Assembly (NCBI GenBank): GCA_900074885.1
Contig: FJUW01000020.1
Span: 274,199 to 338,198 of the forward strand
Length of the DNA: 64,000 bases
Source of the DNA: Rhynchosporium graminicola
Lineage: Eukaryota; Ascomycota; Leotiomycetes; Helotiales; Ploettnerulaceae
Reading direction: 5' to 3'
The notes under the pieces were generated by a model. The model was not told the origin of the DNA. It was given only the letters and a program-made list of their open reading frames with translations, and searched no databases. Below are positions 11,929-23,902 of the stretch, in pieces (the first letter of the stretch is position 1; every line of letters begins with the position of its first letter). A program made the position numbers and the translations under genes.

Positions 11929-13422
11929 TCACCATCCTGGACCACCATATCCCAACACCAACGGCTTCATCTTGCCCACCTTCAAGATCTTGTCAAGACG
12001 ATCATCCATGAAGGAAGCAATGGTCTTCTTCTTGCCGAGCATGTTCTTGTACGAGTAGCCGATGCGGAACTTCTTCTTGTGCTCGGGGCACCAGAAACCG
12101 AGGTAGCCGTTTGGACCGGTTGATTCGAATGCCATGCCGCCCTCGACTTTATGGATCATGATGTAGCAGTCTGCGCCATCGTCAGGGTCTGCGGTGGGGT
12201 GGAAGATCCAGGTGGCCTTGTTATCGTCGTCTCCGACGCGGCTGATCTGATGAAGGTAAGTATGTTAGTAAAGCTGAATTCGTATATGTGATAGATGAAA
12301 GGATAGAAGGGTGAGGAAGAGATGTTTTGCTTACTCTGATGACATTTTCGATGGCCTTCAATTGCTCATCCGTATAGGGCTCGGCTTTGTCGACGCCGCT
12401 ACCATTGATCCAGCCAAGACCCTTCCCATCCACGACATGCTTGGCGAATGTCATGATAGCCTCGTGCTTGTCTTCGTCCAAGTGAGCAGAATCGGAGCGG
12501 GGAACATGCTTCAAGTTGCCGCAGCAGAACGGTCCGACCTTCTCAGATGCCCACTGCCTAGCGGCCTGTTGAGCAGACGGATATTAGCGCGTGCTCATCA
12601 TATCTTGTTATGCGTTGGAGATCGAAACAAGGACCTCAAAGGTGAGAGTATTGTTTACCTTCTCCTCCAATCTCTCCTTCTCCATCTCTGCGATCACCAG
12701 CTCTGGATTATGATCCTTGAACTGCTCCTTCTGATCTTCCAGAACCATCTTGTCGAAGTTCTTCTCGGTTCCGTAGACTGCTGGGTCGTAAACGTAGCCT
12801 TTCTCTGTGAGCGAGAAAGTGTGTTGTTAGCGAGGCGTCTAAAAACTCGAAAGGAGGGAAGGGCAGGCTGGGTTGGGGAATAAATTAAGAAAGGCGGCCG
12901 CTTCGCTTCGAGTAGCGTCTTTTGGACCCCAATCAAAACAATCAACACAAACGTACCGTGAGCGAGCGTACAATTTGCGTGAGGTCCACAGAACTTGCAT
13001 CCATGGATGGCAAGGTGCTTGTTCATGCTCATGCTATTTATCTTGTATAAGCAGTTTCTCTTTCATGTATGCGTTGCGACGCAGATTCTTTGTTGAGAAG
13101 TGAAAGGAGTCGAGAAGTCCTTGTACTCACCCAGCGAGCAGCTCAGAAATCGTGCCGGTAGATTCAGACGCCGAAGCTCCACCCATTACTTCGTCCTTGT
13201 TGTCGGCGACGACCTTGATACGCTTTGGATTTGGGAGCTGGACGAAATGGGGAGTCAGCATTGGCTCGCGCATTCTTGATCTGTGCGGGTTTCAATAGCA
13301 ACAAGAGAGAAAGCTGTAAGAAATTGTCGATCAAGAGACCGGGTCTCTAGATCAACAAATAGGAAGGCAATGGAGGTATCTCTAGTAAGTACGTACCTCA
13401 AGATCACGAGAAGGATCCATCG
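11929..13422 (-). CDS. Conserved-looking hypothetical protein, 300 residues, six exons
   Basis: I do not recognise the family. Exons on the minus strand, in order: 13399-13422, 13131-13237, 12957-13033, 12659-12804, 12335-12565 and 11929-12246. All phases agree, and the first intron has a TGCTGAC branch site before the acceptor. The predicted protein starts MDPSRDLELPNPKRIKVVAD, with a short basic KRIKV stretch. It then has a Cys/His group (HGCKFCGPHANCTLAHG, residues about 54-70) that could bind a metal but does not match CCCH spacing. A charged helix rich in E/K follows (about 95-120), then a second pair of cysteines (FCCGN). The C-terminal third (residues about 195-300) is globular-looking, with DGADCYIMIHK and YLGFWCPEHKKKF. 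No signal peptide or membrane segment is visible. The ordered phases and codon use argue that it is a real gene. An alternative start at an in-frame ATG (13275) within the first intron cannot be excluded. Confidence 0.75.
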
Positions 13423-13476
13423 TGCTGGTGGTTGTGGTGGTAGGTGGTGGTTGTGGTTGTGGTTGTTGAGGTTGAA
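13423..13476 (-). repeat. CAACCAC-rich leader directly upstream of the hypothetical gene's ATG
   Basis: On the coding (minus) strand the 50 bases before the start codon are nearly pure C/A repeats of CAACCAC type (seen as GTGGTTG on the plus strand). CA-rich, unstructured leaders are typical of fungal 5' UTRs. It supports the ATG at 13422 but has no further proven role. Confidence 0.6.
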
Positions 13477-15704
13477 GAATGAAAGGAATTCAGAAAGGAT
13501 GCTGTGCGGAGATACCTCCTGCTAGCCGAGCAGTCTCCTCTGATCTAAGAAGTGGACTAATTTCTTTGGGAGTACTCGAGGAGCTCTGTAGCTAGTCTGG
13601 TATTGCTGGGGAAAGTGTTGTGGCTGTGGGACATTCGAGAGCTATCAGATCAGTCTAGTACTTCGAAGTGGACTTCTGGAAAGTCACAAGAGCCATTAAG
13701 TATTACAAGACATGCCTTGAACATACCTGAGCATCTCACGGCCCGTTCGCTGTTTATACTTGAAGTAAGTATTAGTTAAGTCACTTGTAAGAACTTGTTA
13801 CCAGTAAGAGACCTTCGAAGAAGTCTGAACTTTCTGCATAAGGTCCAAAATAGGTTAAAATCATAGCACTAAAAAAGCTACAGTAGGAAGTAGGATTATG
13901 AGTCTTTGCTTAGAAGATTCAACTTGAGTTAAAGGATTCCAGAATAGTAGAAAGGAGGAAAGCTTCGCTCATAGGGCTGCGATTTATAAGCTCTTTGAAA
14001 AATGGCTGGCTATTGTGGATAGAATTTACTATCGGCGCCTATGACGTTTTTAGAAATATCTATGAGGTAGCTGGTAATTGCTTTATCAGTAGTCTTTGCT
14101 CTTTATGCTCAATGATTTCGGAGCTGAACAGACTTATAATGATCTACTGCTGAGGCAAACTAAGGAGCAAGCTAGATTTCTTTCAATCCTCCATAAGGCT
14201 CGCTGCAGAGCACTTTAAGACAAATGCATCTTCTTTGATTGTTAAACATGTCATAAATATATAAGATTATAAGTCCTATCTACCTGATAGAAGGAGAAGT
14301 ATTATAAGATAACAGTAAGTAACTTCAAACTATTCCTAAAAAAGGAGACATTTAGTATAAGTTAATTATTACTATTATTATTCAGATAAAGAGTAAAGCT
14401 ATCTAGAGTCAGTAGATTTTAACTAATCTAGCATAGCCTCATCTCTTAGCTATAGCTTTGAAAGCCCTATTTGCTTCTTGTTACATATATTAATCTGTCT
14501 TCGACTCCCCACGTTGGAACGACGGATCTGACGAGCTGACGTATTAAATAAATCTTTCGCAGAAGCTGGTTCAGAAACTTATTCAGACGTCTTTAAGGTT
14601 TAGAGAGCTTATTACAACTCAGAATGCGCTTATTTTGATAGCTGGGAGAAAAAAGAGGTTTCGTAAATTAATCCCTCCTTCCTTTTCATAAACAAGTACA
14701 TGCTACTTCGATCCCGTACAAGCGCCTGTCCGAGGTTTATATGTAATATAGAACATTATGAAAGCTGATAAGTGCCTCGGGTGAACTTCGCGCAGCTATA
14801 AGTGCAATTGGACGTTCCTTAATCAGAGCAGATAGGCTTTCAATAGAGAGGTCGTTCGTAGCAAGGTATAGACCCGGAACTTTTAAGACGCTTTAGAGTC
14901 TATCAGCGCGAAAGAGATAATGGCATTCCGCATACAGCCTCGGAAAATCTCCTTCGTCTGAAATCTCCTTCGTCTGTGTCTGTATATGCCGGCAGACAAA
15001 AATGTCTTTATATTTAATTCATTAAGAATCGGTAAAATCACGAGAATAAGATCATTTGAATACGATCGTTAGAATATCTGAATAACATATTGTCTACGAT
15101 AGGTCTGAAAAGTACGCTAGTAGCTTGCAAAGATCAAGTACTTGCCTATCTTGGATCACGTTGATTTATAAGGCGATAGACTAAAAAGCCTCTATAAATG
15201 TTCTTTTCAGGGGCTCCATCACATTTGAAGGCCGCAATTTCAAAGGCACGTTGAAGAAGTATTATGTTGTTTGGAAGTACTGTATTCCGCGTCTAGAAAG
15301 TCCACTTCGAGCCTGGAACGGATAACGACGCGAGCTGCTAAGCGTACAGGTCAGTCCGCGGAAACTCTTGGAACAAGATCCAAGATGCGGAAATGTTTAT
15401 GACAGATACCGGCCAAGTTAGAGACTTCTGTAGGTTTGGATAAGGAGCAGCCGAAGTCGGTCATGAAATCTTTGTGCTCAGCCGCAACACTCCTTTCGTT
15501 CTTTGATCAAACGGAGAAACACTCTAGAGCAATAGTAAAAGTTAATAGCTTCATTCATAATGCTATATCAATGAAGCCATAGACGGTCAAGCGATCGGTA
15601 CTTGAAGGGCAAGAGGCCTGGTGTCAAAAAAATCTATTTGGATTTGTGATTGAATTTGCGCCTAAGAATTATATTTCGAGCCCTAAAAGGCTTCCATCTG
15701 AACC
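13477..15704. other. Intergenic region, partly AT-rich, no gene seen
   Basis: 2.2 kb without a convincing coding frame. From about 13,800 the sequence becomes richer in A/T and TpA, with short simple stretches such as ATTATTACTATTATTATT near 14,366, and may be decayed repeat DNA. I could not match it to any element present elsewhere in the window. Confidence 0.5.
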
Positions 15705-17658
15705 TTATTTTACTTCCACTAACACGTTGCTATTATCCATAGGTAGCCTATTTGTTCTTGTCTCGACGAACTTCGAGAATTTAACCATCATCAACTTCAT
15801 CTCATCAATCCATTCCTGAGAATACCCCTGGACTTTGGCACCGCCTGTTATTTCCGCTTGACTGTTCACCCACTCGACTAGCGAATCCGCATACTCCACT
15901 TGGGTTCCCTTCAAAGAGTGAAATGTTCTACCACATCCCAGGGTCTTGACCTTCTCGTCATACTCGGCACGCATCTCTGACTCAGAAGGCGTTTGGGCGA
16001 ACCCTGCAAAAACTGCTGCCACAAGAATGGCTTGGTACTCGAACAGGGTGAAGGTCGTAGTATAAAATGGTATGCCAACGAAAGCAAGACTCGGATCTGG
16101 TATGTAAAAGATGTCCTTGTGAAGATTGTGGATTTGTGTACCATCAGTGACCTAGGTAATGAGGAAATTAGCAACGGCCCGCCATATAAAGATGATCTTT
16201 GAAAAAGAACAACAAGACATATTTCAAGATCGTCTTGAAAGGATAGTATAAAAGAAACGTTTGGGATCCCCAGTTACCTACGAGAATCGTCTCATTGGCC
16301 TCTTCTGGAGTCAAAGAATCATCATGGAGATCGAGAAGGAATGGTAGGGAAAACAAATAGCCAGTCGCAATGATGACTTTGTCAACTCCGGTCAGCACCG
16401 TACCATCTGTAAGCGTTATGTTTCCGGGAGTAGCTTGTCCATTCTTTGGAATCTCAAAACTGGAAACTCCAACAACGCGCTCGGTATTTGGTGGAACCCA
16501 CTCCTTCGGGGTGTCGAATGTGCCGCCTCGGCTCGATTGGTATATCTTCTTTGCGCCATGGTGACTCTCTCTAGCAATATCCGTGGAAGACACTCCCGCG
16601 CCAATGATCAACACAGTCTAAAGCTGTTAGATAAGATATTCCCAAGTTTAGAATCCACTAACCTGGTCCTTTAGTTCGCTTGGATTTCTGTAACCTTTCG
16701 AGTGGTAGACTCGATCTGGCCAAGCAGCCTTCCAATCTTTCAGCCCGGGGATATCTGGAACTTTCGCCTAGACATAAGGAGTCAATGAAAGGAGTAAAGT
16801 GATCAACTTCATCACCTACTGCATGATAATGTCCAGAAGCTACAACAACACCATCGAATTCCTTTGGATTGTCAATTTGAGTCTTCTATGCTTGACCAAC
16901 TCACCTCAACAGAACGAATTTTGCGCCCTCTATCCGGTCCTTCTCGGATTAAGGTCGTAGATCGTACTTCCCATTTGCTTCCAATCTTATGAAGTTTCTC
17001 CACTCGAGTATTGTACCTGATCAGGGGTTCAATTCCGAATATTTTCGAGTAAGACTGAATGTATTGCTGTTTGACACGGACGTTGACATAGCTCTCAGTT
17101 CCTGCTGGCCATGGGTGATCTATCATCTTTTGGAGCCCTGTTGGAATATTATTCATGAGGCCAGAGTAGGCCGGCCTGAATGCTTTCAGTAATTTCTTTT
17201 ACGATATCATAATAAAGAACACTAACCCTGGAGGCGCAAATTTCAACTCTTCTAGGTCTAGATCCAGAGTGGCGTTGTCCTCTGATACTTTGGGACCCTC
17301 GGTCTCACCTTCCAACTCGGTCACAAAGTCCGCAACAGATGGTTTGATCGAAGGATATTGCGGCTCGACAGGTTTTCTCTCATCATACGTCCTGAATATA
17401 TCAGTGAATACGAACAAGAGACGATTGGAGAACCACATACCAATTTCCACCTGCTGCTCTGTATCTCTCAAAACCCACAACATCTACTCCGGCTGCTAGG
17501 AGGTGCCTAGCAGAGGCAACACCGCTCTGACGAAATGTTAGTTACATAATGTTAGAAATAATTGTGGTTTGGGAAGAACTCGTCAAGTATCATTTCAAAG
17601 GAAATAGACTCACCACACCAGCGCCGATCACAGCCACGCGTTGCTTCTTATGAACCAT
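15705..17658 (-). CDS. Flavin-containing monooxygenase-like protein
   Basis: Predicted FAD/NADPH-dependent monooxygenase of the FMO family, which oxygenates nucleophilic N- or S-containing or other small substrates; the substrate is unknown. Exons: 17614-17658, 17441-17526, 17227-17391, 16905-17175, 16820-16861, 16663-16767, 16282-16617 and 15705-16151, giving 498 residues with all phases consistent. Visible motifs: an N-terminal FAD-binding GAGVSG (residues 12-17); AAGGNW (residues 39-44), typical after the first beta-alpha-beta unit; a second Rossmann motif VLIIGAGVSS (240-249) for NADPH; and ATGY (322-325). The FMO fingerprint FxGxxxH is present as WPDRVYH (219-225), with W and D replacing F and G. 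Trp at the first position is tolerated in many fungal members, while the Gly-to-Asp change is less usual. Length and motifs indicate an intact gene. No neighbouring biosynthetic genes suggest a pathway. Confidence 0.88.
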
Positions 17659-20600
17659 CTTGATCTATTCACAGTGTATGGATTGAAGCGTAAGTGCTGA
17701 AAGGGGTACTTAATATAAAGCTAGACTTTATACTAAGCAATAGCACGTGCATGTATCAATGAAAAGAAAACCAGTATGATTGCACTACTAAAAGGACAAT
17801 TGAACGCCATATTTGCAAACATATTCCCCACACATATTAGTATTCAGTGCTGAATAATGGTTGCCGGAGAAAACGAATTCCTCATGCTCGCAGCTTATTT
17901 CGCCATCTCGCTAACATGAACAGCCAATAAGAACAGCAAGAGCCGGGATTCGGACTTCATCTAGCTTTCGCATGATAACATCATATCGAATGGACGTATG
18001 GGTGAGCTTATGTATGGTGCAAAGACGGGGTGATTTGAACTTTAGTTGCTACTCGTGCTGGACGGAGCACGATTGGGTTATTCATTAGGACACCGCTGAC
18101 ATCGAGGTGATGACGAACTTATGATATTGTTTCCATTTCTGGTTCTCCGGTCATTGCCTTTTTGTCAATAATCAATACACTAGTTTTGGGAAAAGAACAC
18201 TGTCATGCCTTGCAAACTGACTTGACAAACAAGGCACAAGGCGAATGAGAATCAGGTGTGTCTACAAACCCGTTTCCTCGCATAGGGAGTGTCATGCCAA
18301 GAGAAACCTCGAGGCCTGTTGTTCTCTATTTGCGCAAGATTCTTCTATGACTCAGCCTTCTGTTCCGCACTTGTAGTCTCAAGAAATTGTGTTAATATTG
18401 TGTATTTGTCTGGGTACGCTTTCCTGTGCCCAGCTCGAATCAAAATTCGGTGAATCTTGGACTATTTGGTGACCTTGAGACACGCCTGATCGCTCTGAAT
18501 GGTCCATATTCATTCCTAGCAGTAGTCCTGCTCTTAATCTCTGCCCAAACCTGAACGAACGTCATATCAAGAAAGGAGACATCCACAATAGCTTCTGCAT
18601 CGCCTGCTACGTGTCTTTCCATGAGGCGATGCTCAAGGATTCCGCTACTGGTATCAGATAATTAACAAATCAGTCGCGCTCAAGTGAATTGGTTGATGTT
18701 TCACCCGCTATAGCAATAGCAAGAATAAAAGTGGAAGGCAATAGATGATGATTTGATTCAGCTGCTTTTTAACTTGTGAAGGTGCGAGTTGGCATGAAGG
18801 CTTGGGTCTGGAATTTGAATTGGAAGAGGATTGAGGTAACTTCGTTGGCACTAGTTCTGCAATTATACTCCTGTTGATATCGGCTTTCAATTGCAACGAG
18901 TGTAGAATACACGAAGACAGAGAGAATCTGTGTGAACATGGGACTGGTATAAAATTATCTTGACTGGTCTTCGGTTGATCAATAAAGAGTCAAGGAGTTT
19001 GATACACAATTGAGCGATGCTGAGTGATAACTTGGAATATGAGGCACGTACTATACCAGGGTCAATGCTACTGAGCACATATTCCAAGGAACCGCCTCAT
19101 TTTGGTGAAGTGGTGGTCCAGATGCATTAGTGCTGTATGTGATGAGATGCGGATACAACGCAGGATGCAGTTAAGGCAGGTCAACCATTCGCTCTCTGGG
19201 CTCTACATATGTAGATAACCTTCTTCGTGCGGACAACAATGTTTGTACATCATCATTTTCTTCAAATTATAGAGCTTCATTGGCATGCCTGCTGGGCTAC
19301 TGAATATATTTTGCTGGGAGCGCGAGACGCGGTAAGCCTTGAGAATCAGTGACATCTAAGATCAATAATCGTACAGGGTGAATATCGATGGGGCACTGGA
19401 TCGAACTGAGAGTCTGCATTATATGCTCAACCCGGAGTCTTCCGCTTCTTATGGGTAAGTAGCACAAGTCTCCTTGCATTTGGAGCTTCTGGTATGTTAT
19501 GGTCGCGCCATATCAGAACACTATTAACGCAGAATAAGGCAGAGGCACTGATTGATTGCAAGGTGCTCTAGGGCAGAATGAGATTAGAGATTTCGGACAA
19601 CAGTCTACTCTCTTGGCTCTTCTCTCCGCTCGGGGTATGATGCGAGGCTGCGTGGGCTACTCGCGATGGAAGACGAGCTCCTACGACGTTGAAATCATAG
19701 GTTGGTAAGAGTGAAGTTTAAGCCAATGTCTATGAAGCCTGTGCACGTGTAGTGGTTGACGACGAAATATGTTGCAAAGACGCCAAGCTGGACAATACAC
19801 GATATCCACGAGTTCAAAATGAAACGACGATACCGTAGAAAATAGTCGAAGATTTCTATTTTTCTTGGTCAGAATACCACGAGATTGCTAGCTCGAATTT
19901 CAGTATTACTGCTCCAACACATCAAGATAATTGACTTCTCCTAGGGTAAGAGCATCAAGAATTTGCAACGCGAATCCGTATGTAGGGCAACGCTTTCGAC
20001 GAGTGGTTCAGTCTTTTTAGGACAAGGCAGATATAATTCTTAATAATGTTTACGGTCCTTCAAATACCGCAAAATGACCTAGCACAGGTGGTTCTCTCAT
20101 CTGATCTTACAAAAACGAGTGAAGTGTTGGATCTGATTGATAGGGTACACGCGAGAGAATCGTGTTTATCTCTCAAACTGTTGGACCTGATATAGCTATG
20201 AAGACCCTTCTTCTTACTATGGCTATAATAAGAGGATATGATAAGTCTCTCTCTACCTTCCTGCTAAAGCTATTTGATCCCCATGTTACTATCTAGTAGT
20301 CAGAATAAGGTCTAAATCCCCTGCTGCTACTATAAGCAGTAGTAAATCAGGTCAATAGTTTTTACCATTGGAAAACTCGACTTAATTGTACTAAAGCAAT
20401 TCAGTTTAGATTTGAGCTTACCTTTCATAGGTGGTATAGAAATGTGGCAGAAGTCAGACTTGAACCACCAATCGAAAGCACTGATGTGGGGATATCTGAT
20501 AGCTTTCAAGAGATCGGAAATCGGCAAAGTAAAAGATAGGTCTATATGTATTAAATTGATAGAAATCTTGTTATAGAAAGGCGACAAGTGCTCTTTACAA

Positions 20601-21001
20601 AATGCTTTAGAACCGATATAGCGGTATAGCCAGCAAGCGATGAAAACTGAAAATTAGTAGCTTGACTATAAGTCAGCAACAGCCGAACTACAGCTAAGCG
20701 GAAGTTTTCCCAAGACCAGAGAAGTACTGTTACAAAAATCGCACCCAGGGGTTCTTTTTTATGCTAAATGTCCAAGCCCCTATTTAGTCCTCAAGGATTT
20801 GCCCGTCATCGCCGTGACAGCGCAACAAGATTTCGGATTTTCCGAACTCCCCAAACTTGTCCCACTCAAGAACAACATCAAATAACCCCCAAAAATGCCA
20901 CGGCAATGTGATACAAGACACAATCGTTATCATTCTCTTGCTTCAAGACGCCGGAGTCGAATATCGCAGTAAAAGTCTCGCAGTTCGTCGGTAATGCTGG
21001 T
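17659..21001. other. Long intergenic region, no gene recognised
   Basis: 3.3 kb between the start of the monooxygenase and the start of the PEX11-like gene, so both promoters lie here. Frames longer than 60 codons exist but have no recognisable motif, no splice-supported extension and unlikely composition. I looked for a tRNA around 20,450-20,490 because of a TTCAAGTC-like string on the minus strand, but the T-stem does not pair. Confidence 0.5.
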
Positions 21002-21005
21002 ATGA
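20994..21005 (+). promoter_or_regulatory. Three-codon upstream ORF overlapping the PEX11-like start
   Basis: An ATG at 20994 reads ATG CTG GTA TGA. Its stop codon overlaps the PEX11-like start codon as ATGA (ATG at 21002, TGA at 21003). If the transcript starts upstream of it, ribosomes would meet this minimal uORF first, and initiation at the main ATG would need leaky scanning or termination-reinitiation. This is directly visible; any regulatory effect is inference. Confidence 0.4.
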
Positions 21006-21951
21006 GCTACACAGCCCTGCACAATTATCTAACCATCACCCATTCCGGCAACAAATCAACGTTGTCATACATACTTGGTAGGATCAAAGTAGCTGACAAA
21101 TCTCGTTTCAGCCGGCCTCGAGAAGACGTTACGTCTCCTACAATCCATATCCCAGGTCGTCGGAGCCAATTTGCTACCAGCCGCTGCTGCACCATGGCTT
21201 CGGGCTCGAGCACAGTTCGCCCTCGGTATGTCAGATCTCAGTGCCCAACCCAACACTAGAAGCTCGAACTAACAGAATGTCAGGACGCCGCTATCTCCGC
21301 TTCCTGAAATTCATCGATGCATTTTCGCTTGCTTTTGAGACCCTTTCGTCCCGTAGTGGGGTTGTAGCGTTTCTGGAGTTTGGAAAGTGGAGTTGTTTGG
21401 GCATGTTCTTGTTGTTGGAGAGTTGTACTATTGTAAGTTGCTTGTAATCTCTACATTCCTAGACTTTGGACAAAACCAGTATCTGGAAGGAGGAAATCAC
21501 ATGGAATCTGGCGAAGACATGAGGTAATAGTGTTCGATGCTAATGGGAAGGGTAGCTGTATGCTATGGGTGTTTACCGCACTAGCTGGGCTTCATGGCTC
21601 TTTGTTGAAGCTGTGAAGTTTTGGTTTTATTCCTTGTGCTTTGGGATATTACGAGCAATTTATGAGCTGTGGAACTTGAGCTGGGCTGGCACGTCGCATA
21701 GCACGGAGGCCGAGGGAGGGAGTGGAAAGGTAGCGGGGAGAGTAGCGCTAGATGAAGACTCTGGAAGGAGGCAGAGGACTTTGCAAAGACAGATTGCCAT
21801 GAAGAAGCTAGTGATTGAGGGTTGTGATTTATTCACCCCTGGAGCTGTAACAGGGTGGCTGGTGGTCTCATCTGGCAACGTAGGGATGCTGTGCTTGGTA
21901 AGTACGGTATTTGCAGGAGCTGATGTTTGGGACGAAATTCTAGGCACTTAG
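21002..21951 (+). CDS. PEX11-family peroxisomal membrane protein
   Basis: PEX11-family proteins bind and curve the peroxisomal membrane and promote elongation and division. Exons: 21002-21077, 21112-21225, 21284-21432 and 21556-21951, encoding 244 residues. Introns are GT-AG, with branch sites such as ACTAAC and TGCTAAT. The protein begins MSYTALHNYLTITHSG and continues into the amphipathic family region GLEKTLRLLQSISQVVGANL. Next come WLRARAQFALGRRYLRFLKF, hydrophobic stretches (GVVAFLEFGKWSCLGMFLLL; WLFVEAVKFWFYSLCFGILR), a charged loop rich in R/E (about residues 160-190), and a C-terminal segment with DLFTPGAVTGWL. Length and order of parts fit fungal Pex11 paralogues, probably the PEX11C type. 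The start is the first ATG giving the family N-terminus and is preceded by a tiny uORF. It converges on the esterase-like gene with only about 70 bases between the two stops. Confidence 0.85.
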
Positions 21952-22020
21952 TATTCATTGGTATTTCAATTGGATATTTACAACATTAGTTTAAACTTGA
22001 AAAGATTCCTAGCTTCAGAA

Positions 22021-23902
22021 TCATTCTTCTGTATCATGGCTTTTCTTCCACCAGAAGTCGCACTCTTTCTTCACCCATTCACTCCCCAGCATCTGTGCGG
22101 CAATACCAACACCGGTTCCTCCTGCCCGCTCATCATTCCCCTTGCCAAATGTCATCACCCCCTCACTCTTTCGATTATACTTCTCCCACTTTGGCCGATC
22201 AGCGAAACGTCCCTGGATAGCGTTTGGATCTCCTTGTGTTATGAAGCTCGTAACATAGGCATGATACTTTCCGGATACCTCCCTCTGGGCCTCGCTGATA
22301 CTGGTGACCTCGTCTTGGAAATCCTTGTAGTAAATATTATCGCCATGGTTGGCACCACCTTTGACGGTCTTGTTCAGAGCCCAGTGGAAAACATACACTG
22401 GTGGTTCTTGGAAACTCGATGAAATGTCGGCCGTTTGACGAACAGGGCATACATATGCATATTGTGCGTAAGAAGCTTCAACACGCTTGAATTGAGGTCC
22501 AACTCCAATAGCTTGCAAGTCCCTGGTATCTTTGTACGTCTCATCCACTGCTGGGTCGGCATAGAGAGCGTCGATTGTGTCCGAATCTTCGGTGGTGTAG
22601 TGTGGTAACAGAACATTCCAGAAACTAATGAAGTCTTCCCCGTTAGTAGTCGAGGCTGGAACGTAATATGTTCCTTCGTTGGTAACATGTCCGGTCATTA
22701 TTGGGACTTGGTGCCACTTCCCACTTGCCCATGCATCGATCGGACATTGATGGATGATCTCATTATCTATCACTGGCTGAAAAGCCCAACGAAGACTCGG
22801 GTTATATTGATCGAACACAGCTGTCGAGGCCGCTACGACCACTTTCTCAGGCTGAGAGCGCAAACATGAAGTTATTGAATCTCTGGGGACATCGATGCAG
22901 CCAGCTTCGGAAACGAAGAGAGCAAATTGGTCCTCGTGGACTTGAGCATCGTAGGGGTGAACGGCACGGGAGGTAGGGGCTCCGGATTCAATGACTGCTT
23001 TGTGGAAAAGAGGCGTTACTCCTTCCTTGTAATTGAGGATGTGGTGGCCAATCTGCACATGAGTCAGTAAGAGTAAGTAAGATCTTACAATAAAAGTCGG
23101 AAATTTTGGTGGCTCACAGAGTGAGCACCAGCTGAGAGTCCAAATATAGTGACATCATTTTTATCACCTCCAAACGCTTCGATATTATTCTGGACCCATT
23201 GAAGCATAAACACTTGATCGTGTAGTCCGATATTGACTATGTCTTCTTCGTACGTGAGTTTAGACGGCAGGAAACCGAGAGCACCAATTCTAAACCTATA
23301 AGCATGGTTTGGTATCGAAATGTGGCGAAATTGACCTGTAGTTGAAGCTAATTCCGATAAAAGGACTTTCTGACCAGCCTACCATTGAGCCAGTATTATG
23401 CATCATTGCTATATTTATCAGCCCCACTCTTCTAAGTATCGAAAGTAGCCTTTCATCGGTAGTTGGCTTCTGTCTGAAGATGTTCACGGTCATGCAATCC
23501 TCGCTGTTTGGAGCGCTTTTGCCGCTGAGCAGCTGCTTGCCTGGACATCTGCCGATAGTTTAGGACCTATTCATCCCGGGAAAGTGAATATCAAAGTTAC
23601 ATTGGACCATATGCTTGAGCTTTGATTGTCCTGTTTGATCTCGGTAACGGCACTGCACGTCTGAATCTCCTCTGACCGATAGGTGCCTCAGCGTAAGGTA
23701 GTCCCATAAAAGCATCGATTGGCGCTGGGAATCTATGATCTAAAACAGTCCCAACAATGAGCCCTTGTGCGATCTTCACTTGAGGAAGTAATGGAGGATT
23801 CCAAGTTGGGGGAAAATAATCCCGGAACCAGGTGGAGAAGTATACATACATGCCAATGATAGGCAATGCAGCTAAGAAAATCATTTGCGCGGGAGACGGC
23901 AT
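22021..23902 (-). CDS. Membrane-anchored carboxylesterase/lipase-type alpha/beta hydrolase with altered oxyanion region
   Basis: Type-B carboxylesterase-like protein of 572 residues. Exons: 23601-23902, 23336-23548, 23118-23289 and 22021-23052, with consistent phases. The N-terminus has a hydrophobic stretch (IFLAALPIIGMYVYF, residues about 8-22), likely a signal anchor. Family hallmarks: DAFMGLPYAEAPIGQRRF, SEDCMTVNIF, the nucleophile elbow GLSAG with Ser224, an acidic residue in VTNEGTYY, and a likely catalytic His in ANHGDNIYY. What is odd is residues about 134-150 (RLLSILRRVGLINIAMM). This is where family members have the (H/Y)GG(G/A)F oxyanion-hole loop. Here no paired glycines remain and the segment is about four residues short. 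The flanks (MTVNIF before, MHNTGSMVGWSESP after) are normal and in frame. The enzyme may therefore be impaired, be an early pseudogene, or use a different oxyanion arrangement. The substrate is unknown. Confidence 0.85.

Noticed and set aside
11641..12123. 160-codon plus-strand frame
   Set aside because: Overlaps the last exon of the minus-strand hypothetical gene in antisense and has no recognisable features.
20440..20500. tRNA-like string (TTCAAGTC on the minus strand)
   Set aside because: The putative T-stem does not pair beyond two or three bases and no acceptor or anticodon arms can be built around it.
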